This document shows positions 25,086 through 36,423 of a stretch of DNA of 64,000 nucleotides, one piece after another. A model generated the notes under the pieces. It was not told the DNA's origin. It saw only the letters and a list, made by a program, of their open reading frames with translations, and did not search any database. Origin of the DNA: Diphasiastrum complanatum (lineage: Eukaryota; Streptophyta; Lycopodiopsida; Lycopodiales; Lycopodiaceae); contig MU832197.1 in NCBI GenBank assembly GCA_029204225.1, forward strand, positions 18,550 through 82,549, given 5' to 3'. How positions within the stretch are numbered: the stretch's first letter is position 1; the number at the start of each line of letters is the position of its first letter. The translations under genes and the position numbers were made by a program.

Positions 25086-26470
25086 TAGAGAGGAGGGTTG
25101 TCCGTGCCATAGGAAAGCTAATTGTGCAGCTGTTGTGAAATCGCATTATGAAAAGTTTGGTTCTCACATAAAAGGAGGACTTGGGGTGGTAGGCTGCTCA
25201 TCATACGGGTAGGGGGTTGTGAGGAAAAAAATTGGGTAAACTCCTTTGTCGAATTTCGACAAGTAAAAAGGCAATATAGGACACCTTCACATTCAATAGT
25301 CTAAATTTTTGGGCGTCTTGGAATGTTTTTAATATATATTTCTTGTATTAAGCTTTTGTATAAGATAAAGTCTCAAAGTGGGAAACCTAGAAAGACCTTC
25401 GATTTTAGAAATTGTTTGTATGTAATTTTTGCATTCCAGATAAGCAAAACGATTGAATAATTGTTGACATCTTCAGAGCCTATAGAAGTTGTTAACTAGT
25501 TTTTTTGAGAAACAAAAACTAATCTACAGCATGTTAGAAGTCCAAGAATCAAGAAGCCAACTAGTCTTTTGATTCTTGGACATCCCAAAAACATCAAGAA
25601 CTAGAATGTTAGAGAATATGCAAGATTTATGCCACATTTCTAGCCTATTTAGTTTACTTGAATGTTGGCTCCTACATTAATCCACAAGGAAACATGAAAT
25701 ATAATCCACAACTAGGAAAGCAAGAAAACTAATCCACTCTAAATCCACAACCACACACAATATGAATGGAAGGGCATTGTCATAGGGGCATCACTCAAGA
25801 AAACCATCATGATCAAGGAGCTCAATGGATGCATCTAACTCATGGAGGCTCTTCTCATTTCAGCATGGAGTTGATACAATACACAAAAAAAATAATGCTC
25901 TCCACTAGAGGTCACCATCAAAAGGTGGCTCACTCTACTTTCTTTAAGAGGGGTCTACTTGCATTTATTACATTTGCCTAGAAATACTAGTTCCTACATC
26001 ATTCCATCTTTCTGGATTCACCATGAGGCTTACACAGTTATGGCTTGTTATTACTAACTAGCATTTCTCGGCTCTCATACTCGGCTCTCAGTCTTCATTC
26101 GTCTCGTCTTCCTACTTACTCTTGAGTGTGCTAGTAGTAAGCATGACATTTTCATTCATAAGTTGAAAGATTTTTACTTCATTTTCAAAGGGGCATATTG
26201 TGAACCTTGTATGAGAGTAAGTGAATCATCCTTGAAGGACACTTATACCCATACAAGAGTATTTGGCCTCATTAGTTTCAAGTTCAACAAGTATGTAATG
26301 CAAATTGCTAGTGGTAATCAATTGTGGACTAGTAAATTTGGTATAAATAATCTTGGTGATTGTTTTGTTGACTTGATCATACTCACCACATACATCAAGA
26401 ACATGTTAATTATGTTGTTTTAATGCATGTAATTATTATTGATCCAGGATAGTCTCATCAAGCTAAATTG
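25086..26470. other. Spacer with possible copia 3' remnants
   Basis: No protein domain could be identified with confidence. The end (26420-26470) leads into a polypurine tract and LTR, so part of this spacer is probably an eroded copia 3' region. Confidence 0.35.
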
Positions 26471-26889
26471 TGAGGAGGAGTGTTGAAATTACACTAGCTT
26501 GACCGTTTTTGGTCACATGCATTGTAATTGGCAAGAAGGCCACGTAAATAGATGCCACACGTGCCAAATCACATAGGATGCTCTCCAGAGACTTCATTCC
26601 TCATATTACATTGTGATAGCATCTTTGAAATGAGGCCAAAGTGTGCTTAGATAAGCTAGAGAAACTCTAGGAGCTAAAAATAGCATCTTTTACATTGTTT
26701 TTGGATCTTGAGATCTTGATCTCATATTAGGGTGGATCCAATGACCTATTAGGTTAGATGTTAGGGTTAGGTTATGATATGTACAGAGATGCCCTAAAAC
26801 GTTCAGATCCAAGCTTGAAATGTATAAATGTATGATGGGATCTCCATTCAAACATGAAAAAAAATCGAGTTTTTCCACTTCTATCAACA
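26471..26889 (+). mobile_element. Copia-like LTR preceded by a polypurine tract
   Basis: TGAGGAGGAG (26471-26480) is followed by TGTTGAAATTACAC. The LTR can be closed at TATCAACA (26889), giving a perfect TGTTGA/TCAACA terminal inverted repeat over 409 bp. No second copy is in the window, so the right boundary is inferred from that inverted repeat. Confidence 0.5.
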
Positions 26890-27173
26890 TTGTCTTTGGG
26901 TGGCGAGTTCTAGCTATTGGATGTGAGTGATTTTATGCATTAATTACTTGCTTTGGAAGGTACTGAAGTTGTTTACAGGTCTAAGAAGTTTGCTGCACTT
27001 TACTTCAGCATATTTGATCAAATCTATGTGCCTATTGTGGAGGTAAATGCCAAATTGACTAGTTTTGGTAACTAGGCTTGATTCTAGCTCATAGTTTGGA
27101 TCTAGATCTTTGATTTGTGCATTCTCCATCACTTTTAGGATTGATTGGGATTCATTTTGCTATGAAATTTTGA

Positions 27174-27837
27174 CAAGCCTCTCCTTTTCTCTTTTTCCCT
27201 TTTATACCTTTCTCTCTTTCTAAAAACTTCTCTTTCTATGAATTTCTAAAGTCACATGTTCTCTCTAGAAATTTCTAAATGCACATGTTTTTTTCAAGCA
27301 TTTCAAATGCACTTCAAATGCGCTTCAAATAAATTTTAGGGCAAAAGTGGACCAATGAGGATAGACAAAACCCTTTTTGTCTATCATTGCCCACATTCTC
27401 TCTGTCGCGCTCTCTCTGCCCCTCTAGATGAAAAAAGATGGGCCATATATAGGGCCCAAAATGGCCCAAACATCAGCTGAATGGCAATTACGTATAAGAA
27501 TATTAGGAAGGTGAGATTTCGAAAAATTCCCATTAGCTTGAGATTTTCACCCAGACTGCACTGCTTGGAATTTCTTGATTGATTGCAAACATCATGTAAT
27601 AAGTTGCTGGAGCTATGACATTATTGGTAGGAGCAATGACTGTAGCGAGTACTCACTAAATTAATCTCTCGTGGTGCTGTGGGCATAGAAAAACCTATAG
27701 TAAAAGTTATTCAATAGGAAACAATACCTGTTGGAGAGTTTATAGTCGTGGGTTTAAGGTTGTTGTTTGTGACGTTAACATAATCAGGTGAAAATGCTTC
27801 TATGCGTAATCATGTTGGGAACTCGCTAGTCAACGTG
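27174..27837. repeat. Dispersed repeat family, copy B
   Basis: Collinear with copy A from the CT-adjacent segment (CCTCTCCTTTTCTC) to GGGAACTCGCTAGTCAACGTG. It lacks the 5' telomere-like part and the CT tract. An extra segment of roughly 37 bp (27770-27815) is absent from copy A. Confidence 0.75.
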
Positions 27838-27845
27838 AGCCCCCA

Positions 27846-28740
27846 TTGGTAGCAATAGTGGCAATTAAAGTGATTGAAGTTGGACCAAATTATTCAAATC
27901 GAGACGTATTAATCGTTACAGATGGATTTGATGAGAAAGGAAAAATTGGTGTAAGCTACAAAGAAAGAATCAACGATACTCCTAAAACAAGATGTATTTG
28001 TTGTGATAGATTATTTTTCAATTTCCAAGTCAGTACTCAAAAGAATAATCAATCACTTAGAAAAATTAAAATCATTTCACAAAAAACAAATAAATGACAT
28101 TCATGTACAAAAAATATGCATTGCAAAGCTACAATATCAAAAGAAATGTTGTCTGGATATGCATTACCAATGAACTATTCCACCAACAAGGCAATGAGCA
28201 AAGTAAATGAACTTAATGACTTAGAAGAACGCTTGGTATCACCACAGATTGCATTCTCACAAATAAGAGATCTCTCATTTGAAGGACAATTGAGCATTAT
28301 CGAAAGTATTATCAATGTCAGTGCAAATCTAGATCAAGTACAAAATGTATTACCCAGATTCATGGATGAAAGTGCCTCCGTAGTTGTTGCACTACGATGC
28401 AAAATGCAATACAAGTCTTCATATATGAGCGAAATCGTAAGACCAATCATATTGATGCAAGCTTTACAACAATTATGTCATACGCCATTATACAAGGAAT
28501 GCAATGTCAAAATCAATAATGATTGGATAACGCATTTTCACGACTACAGACCATGACATAGAAGAAGATGAAACTCTACAAACAAACAATTCTGAAGATG
28601 AGGAAAACGAAGTCGATGATGAAGATTTGGAAAAAGACACTCTCATCCACAATTTCACAAGCGCGTGGATTATGAAAATTGCTACAAAGCAATCGCTCCA
28701 TGCGAGGGTCAGAGTCCAATAGGATTGTATCAAGTTAATG
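27846..28740 (+). pseudogene. Helitron-type protein fragment (region before the helicase-like domain)
   Basis: One frame runs 27846-28556 with a single stop at 28095-28097, then shifts. It reads TRCICCDRLFF, LEERLVSPQIAFSQIRDL, GQLSIIESIINVSANLDQV, LPRFMDESASVVVALR and KECNVKINNDWI. This is the order of the Cys-rich and LEERLIS...IPFMQIREL...GQLSI...LPRPM blocks found upstream of the replication domain in plant Helitron proteins. An acidic stretch follows in another frame. No replication initiator or helicase motif follows, so it is a fragment. Confidence 0.7.
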
Positions 28741-30972
28741 AACTCCTTGCATCCATCTCAAGCCTTGATTCCTTATAAGAAAAAATCTAGACAATGAAAA
28801 AATCTAGACAAGAGAGGTCTACCAAGTTATCCACCTCCTCTCTCAAGATTTTCAATATACACACTCTTGGTTCGAATCGTCGAATAGACCAAAATTCTTG
28901 TAAGGGCCTCTTCATATGTCAATCACAGCATGAAACAATATCAATACACATATTGAGGACTACCAAAAATGGAATTAGAAACCAACATATTGTGTAAAAA
29001 TGTCCATCTCAACAATTCCAACAGGACCTATATTTTCTCTATAAGTAAAAGAAAATACAACCTTAAATTATGGTACAAGAGTTTGGGTACTAAAAGAAAC
29101 GCTAATTGAGAGTTTGGGTACTAAAAGAAATGTTAACTATGCTATTTGACTTGTGCATCTTTGATATTGACAAAAATTTGCCCAATCTGAACTTTCCTCA
29201 CGAGTCTTCTTTTTCTTTCCCAAGTCAAAGAATTGCATTGAAATTAACATCAAACAAGGTTTGGAAAAGGTATGTAAGCTCATATAAAAGACTACATGAC
29301 TACATGTGCATTTCCGAAGTGTTTGCTAAACCCATGGCCTTAATAGTGTTATCTCACTTTGCTTTTTAATCTGTGAGTGCCTTGACATTAGGAGCATCTT
29401 GTGTCTTACTTCGATATACTTTGAACTATTACTTAGCAACTTAATTTTATTTGGTGCATGTATTTGCATAGTACACAAGAAAATCCTTTATGTTGACATG
29501 GGAAGAGCTTTTTTTGATATGATTGTGAGAATCTCACAACCCATTTGATTGCCAATATATGTATTGATTTCCAATGTGCACTACAAATCACATCAATACA
29601 AAAAAGTACTCTATAAATAAGATTTATGGCCTATATACTATAAAGATGATTGGCCTTCACATTCACCCTTTGCAAAGCCGAGTGGTTTTGATTAGGGCTA
29701 ATTCTTTTTGGCCAAACTCGGTGAAGAAAAGTTTCTCTTGGGATTTCTTCATTCCAGGTTAGTACTCAAAAGTTTTGTTGACATAGCTTCTTTTGGATAC
29801 TCTGTTACATGTAGATATTATGATGATTAAGACACAAAGGGTCCTTGAATGATCATCAGAGGAATGGATTAAATTTATGTATATGCAATGGCCTACTACA
29901 ATATTCCTACATGCTACTAGGATGCACTTAAAATAATTCTCAAGATTGGAGACACATGTACCTCCAAAAGTATTTCATATTTATGTTTTGATATAGATAT
30001 TTCCATACATTCACGTGGAATAGTTTATGCATAAAAAACATAATGGCAATTGCTATTTTCATGAAGTTTGCTTCCTTTCCAAAAGTTTGAAATTTTTTGG
30101 AAGATTTTTTTATGTTTCAATCATTCTACCATCCACAACTTCATTGCGAATAAATAACCTGGTGAATAACATGAATTGGTTTGTGAATCACACTCATGCA
30201 AACAATGATTTTTCTACATTCAAGGCAATATAGTTATTGTCAAAAACTAATAAAAATGTGCAAGCTTGTGTGTAATTTGATAGAGGTCTAGGTTTGATAA
30301 ATAAATTGCTGTGAGTTAATGATGTAGCACTCCAAAGCAACGAAACTTAGGGTTTTATTCTTACGTATCTACAAGAAATTGGAAAATTAAACATCTTCAA
30401 ACCAAACATGTTGGTAGACTTTCAATTGCACTACAACTTAGACTAAGCACAAAGTAGCATACCTTTTGTGGAAAAGTTTTTTATAGAGTGCCTGGAAAAA
30501 TGTTGGATAGATAAGTTCCAATGTTAAAATAATTTCACAACTCAACTCAACAATTATGTAGAGCCTAGAGTAGAAGGGTAAAAGTTCCATAGCAGTTTGC
30601 AAGATAGACTTCACAACTAGCAAGGAGCAATACAAGATTGTTGCATGGCAGATCATAAACCTGACTAGAAAACTTGGTGGCTTGCAGACAGGCACAAATG
30701 TTGAATCCTGGAGAAGCAAGGTAGCTAATTAAAATATTCATTTAGAAAGATGGCCAATAATTTGAGTATCCGTTGACCAAATGCAATGCATTACAGATCA
30801 GAATATGTTTCTTCATATATAGTCAATATACGCCATATAACTCCTCTGAACAGTCAATATCCTAAGTAAACTTAAGCATTTTCAATTGCACTCTTAAAAA
30901 CTCAATGAGTTTGATGAGGAATTGTGTGACTGCAAGCTAGTGACAGGTTCACCAGTGAGGCCGAGTATGAAA
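28741..30972. other. Intergenic DNA between Helitron fragment and monooxygenase 3' end
   Basis: AT-rich with no recognised gene. A small tandem duplication built on GAGTTTGGGTACTAAAAGAA lies at about 29079-29136. The minus-strand 3' UTR of the monooxygenase gene should lie just left of 30973. Confidence 0.5.
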
Positions 30973-33900
30973 TCAGTTTGATGCCTGATTCACTGGCTCG
31001 CGAAATTCCTCAGAACATGTTGGAAGTGATCCGCAATCAAACAATGTGTGATCTAGAAACCTCTCAGGCCTAAGGGCTAATTTAACACCAAAAGCATCAC
31101 GTGCGTAACAAACTAGTGCAGAGTCCCACTGCAAAAGAGCTCCTGTCATATAGGACCTGAGAGTTAATGGGAAAAAGCGAGACCATCTTTGCTTAGCAAA
31201 CTCTAGTAAAGCAGCTGAGATTTCATTATCTATTTCTTCATCTTGTTTGGTATTTTTCCCTGCAGAAATGGCATTGAAAATCTGTCTAGCCAGAATGACT
31301 CCATCTTCTAATGCAAGGCATCCTCCTTGACCAAGATTAGGTGTCATTGGATGCAAAGCATCTCCTGCCAGTGTAATATTTTCTGCAGCCAGTGGAGGAG
31401 TTACTACAGGTAAAGCCCACCTGTCCCTCAAAGCACTTCTTGACAAAGTGTCAGCAGAAGTATTTTCTAGGACATTTGAAAACTCAAGAGCAAGACTCTT
31501 GTCCCAGTCACGAACTACCTTGAGTGCTTCTTCCTTGATAAGCTCCGCTGTGGTAATTTTAAGACCTGTGCACAGTGGTATAAACGTCTTACAAAGTCTG
31601 CGAAGCATTGGCGTCAAAAATCATTGGCAAGTCAACTAGTCACGTTATAGCTAGAAGTATTTCAAAGTTTTAAGATGTAGCCATCGACTCCATTGATTCA
31701 CAAAAGTGACACTGGTGTCACCATAAGGAAGGTCCTAATAGTAGGACGGAATGCAGGTTTGTCAAAAAAGAAGTGACAACTAAATTTGACTCCTTAGTAG
31801 CTGAATTTGATGTTTTGATACTTAAGCTTACTATTCAGAACATGTATAATATATGGCTCAAACTTTAATACCAGCTCTTCTTTTTCTACCTATTTTTTGT
31901 ACCTAATGTAAGTTAAGTGAGATGATGTTGCTTTTATACATGTCTGAATGGTTATGGAAAACAGACAAACCATTTTTCTCTATGCACAGTTTCAGACTTT
32001 GGACGTTTCAAGCCTGGAGGCGGGAACATTTCATACAGAACGCTCCATATGGAATGAGGTTTGTATGTTCTATAACGAATTAAATATTAAGTGAAATGTT
32101 TTATAACGAACATACCTGAAAAAACATTGTTTCGTTTGGAGTGCTGGCACATTGCCCATCATCCAAAGAAAACCAAATTCAGAATGTCATTTGGAACGTG
32201 GCTGTCACTTCTTGAGGATATTCAGCACTTTGATACATTACCGTACCTTTGACATTTTTATGCTGTCGATCCATTATGCAAAAAAAAATCATATAGGAAT
32301 TTTTTGCAAGACAACTATATAAGCAATCATATAGTTGACAAAGAAAAACCTGGCTTTAAAAATGCACATGCTGACATATCATATACCAAACATTGAGAAT
32401 GTCTAAATCTCTTTCCTTGACAAGTGCAAGCATTTATCTCTGCAGTACGTCTTCCTACCAAGTATGTACAGAAAACCTTAGTCTTCAAAATAGACATAAG
32501 AGAACCTTATAGCCTTCAAGTCAACTTTAAAGACAATAATTACAATGAAATGCCATTATGTTTTAGTGTCTATTGGGGCCTTACTGATTACATTTTGACT
32601 TCTAAAATTATAGTTTGCATTAGGCTGAATTTTTCACTAGGTCAAGGACCTGACTTGACTGTATAAAACATCTGGTGCAGATTGCTCAACCCTAATTGGA
32701 GACTCTAGATACCCGTGAATAGCTCTTCATGTGGTAGCTGTTTCTATTTAGGTTTTTGAAATCGTTGAGTAGATCTTTGCAGATGATATGCTGTGAGTGT
32801 GCCTTGTTGGAGAATAACAATCATAATAAAAGTTGGGAAGGTCTAGTCTGCTCTTGCTCTAGCTCTTCCACATCTACTAGTTCTTCCATCTAGTCCACTT
32901 GAAGATTGTAGATGTGTGCATCTAGTTCCATGGACATTATTTTCACTAATGTTGCTCCAAACATCCAAAGCACAAGTTTTCTCTTTCTGCCCACTCTTGG
33001 TCTTTTGGAGACAACAACAAAAGACATTGACCCTTTGGGCATTAGGCCATGCATACAATCCTTGCCTTTTGAATTAGCCGTTAACCATTCTAGCCACCCT
33101 GAGATTGCCCTTGTTTAGATGGGGCTTCAAATCTCTTGAATTTCTTAACGTGAGTTTACCCCAAGGCTATTGACCACTTGAACTACGACAGGCTCCCATG
33201 ACTTCTTCCAATGCTCATAATGTAATGCTCTTTGAATAGTGAGCATATGGCACATGTTTTGTTGACTAGTCCATTGACTGTCCGACAATTGTCACTCAAG
33301 CATTGGACCAAATGTCCTAGTGAGCATATGACACTTGTCTTGTTGACGGTCAACCCTCCTTTTAGGAGGTCAATCGGGAAAACTCTCATGAGACTCAGTA
33401 TCCCCTTAGCCATCTCTAAATTAGTCACTACGACTAATATTTACATTGCAATTTACAATTGTCTCCACAAGTTGATGACTTAGCCATTAACAATTGATAA
33501 TTATAATTTACAATTTACAATTTAAAATAGGCATAGGGATTCAAAGCACATGTGACACTCCTCATCGAAAACCTCCTCGCCTCATCCCCACACTCCTCTC
33601 CTACATCCTTTGCATCGATGTTAACCACCTATGCCATAAGAAGCTTGGGAATGGGCAATCACTCTCCCCCTAGCAACCCTACATCCAATCCTAGCAACAA
33701 GATTCATTCAAACAAAGCAAAGAAAAAAATGGTGAAAAATCCCAAGAAGGTGTTTTGCTTGCGAATTCCCACACTCACTTTTTCCATCTTCTATTTCCTA
33801 TAGTCCACCTTCTATAGAACTAAACCTTTACACAGAGTGCCAAATTGTGAACCGTACGGTTCTGAGAACCGTACTGAACCGTTAACGGTTCATTAATTCT

Positions 33901-36369
33901 ATGGAGTGCTCACACATCCATTTTGGCCTCCTGTTGCACTCTCCACAACCTCCATAAGCTCCATAAAAAGTGTGCCCAAAATTCAATTTCCGCGGCTAAA
34001 ATAAAAAAATTTCAAGGCTTGTTGTGGGGCGTTCCAACATTTTGGAAGGTTGTGTTTCCAGAATGTCATTCCAATGCAACATAGCCCAGCCCTAATCTTT
34101 AATCATCACGAATCAAAGAAATTATCATTTTGGCATACTAGAATGAGATGTTGAGTAATAATAACAACACCTTGTTAACTCAGCCCACTTTAATTGTGAA
34201 AATAGGTAAATTTCACACTACTAATATGAATTGTTAAGAGATCAACAACTGATGATGAGTAATCAGCCTCTCACATTTTCGAGACTTCAGATTAAAGAAT
34301 TCACCAGAAGTGAGACTTTTGAGGGTATCACAGAAATGACTAATGAATTCTATATGGAATGTCCCTATGGATCACCATGGAATTGAACTCCTATATGATT
34401 GATGGTTGGCTAGCTTCAAGATTACTCGATGGGCTGAGCTAAATAGAAGTGAACATTGTGAAGCATCTTTAAATTATCTCCACACTATATGGAATGTTCT
34501 TATGGATCACCACGGAACTGAACTCGTATATAATTGATAGTCGGCTAGCTTCAAGATTATTCAACGGGCTGAATTGAATAGAAATGTTGTGAAGCATATT
34601 TTAAGTTATCTCCACATGGAGTTTGTCATTGTGGACAGATTATCAATCTCACATGTTAATTTTTTGTGTGACGTACTTCATCGATTTCAAATTGAGATTT
34701 GATTCTAGCAGTTAAGGATAAAGAGACTCAGATGTTTGTCAACCTCAAAAATAGTTACTAGTAAATGTCAATGTCTGGAAAATTTGGGATAGTTGGGACT
34801 CTCTTTGAGAGTGAATAGTTCCCTTGACAATGTTTTGAGGATGTTTTTGGCCTTCTAAGTTGTAACTGAGTGTTACACCTTGATCCATATGGATCTTGAG
34901 CGACTAATACTTGCATCTATCACAATGAGGAGATTGTTTGACTACCTATTTTTATAGGGGAGAAAAGCTTCGAAATTCTCCCTTGCAAAGTGGCACAAAA
35001 TAGGTCAGAATCTACTTTTGAAAAATCGGGACCCGCGATAGTTCTAAAAAACTTTACAATCCCGCTTTCCGATTCAAATCAGGATCTGTCAATTCATTGA
35101 CATTAGCCAACAAATTGCAATTCATGGAGACTTTAAAACTCACTCATGTGTTGGACCAAGTGTCCCATGCAACTTTTGAAAAATGTCAATTGACCAATCA
35201 ATTCCTATATCTTAGGAGATCAATCTAGCAAACTCTCCATAAGAGTGAATACCCCTATGCCAATTATACGCATGTCACTTCAAGCTGGTGAACCTGCTAT
35301 TTACAAAATCACCAAGTTGGTGACTTAGCCATTTATTTTTACAGAGGATAATCATAATCTTAATTCAACAATGGGACAAGGATATAGAAGATGAAAAAAG
35401 GGGGTCCACTTTTAATTTTGGCTCTTTCCAAAGTTGGCCAATAGCTTTCATTCTCCATGGCATATAGACTCTCTTTACAAGACGTAAGTTCAATGTCAAG
35501 CCCTAAGTACTTCTAAGAGGATATCGGTTATTTTTTTAGCATCATAAGTGAGGTTTGCCACTTTGTCTCGAGTTCCAATTATCACTAACATTCAATAGGG
35601 GATTTTTGAGATTCAATAAGCACATTAAGGTTCCTTAGCAAGTTCACTTTGTTTTATGCCAACAAAACCAGATCATCTTTAGAAAATAGGACAAAGGAGC
35701 ATATCTAGCAACTTGAACTCCCTCCCCATACTTCCTATTCTCATATTGTAGTTCATCAATGAAGAGGCAAAAGCCACTTGGGCACAAAGGATAGCCTCGT
35801 TTGACTCCAATGGTGCTAACAACGATCTACTTTTCCTCCATATTTGTGCCATACACGAGGGTCTTGCTAATTCAATTGGCATTTTTTAATCTGTCGTAAC
35901 AATTGAATTCTAAAAAACTTACATTATTGCTATTTTTCTTGTAAAACCTAAAAAAAAAACCCTAAAAATAAAAGAACCCTAAAAGATTTAAAAACAGCGC
36001 CTCTCTCTCTCTCTCCTATGCACGCCTCTCCTTCTCTCTCTTGCCCTTTTATACCTTTCTCTCTTTCTAGAAACTTCTCTTTCTATGAATTTCTAAACTC
36101 ACATGTTCTCTCTTTAGAAATTTCTAAAGTCACATGTCATTTCAAGCATTTCAAATGCCCTTCAAATAAACTTTAGGGCAAACGTGGCCCAATCAAAAGG
36201 CAAGAAACTCGTTTTCTCCATCACTGCTGACATTCTAAGTTCCGAGTTTGTAACTTCACCATCCTTTTCCATAGCTGATTTCTATGGACTATGTCAAATG
36301 CTTTTCTGAACTGAATAAACCAAACTATTTCCTTTACCGTGTGCTTCTTCCACCACTACTTTTAAATTT

Positions 36370-36423
<54 letters not shown>

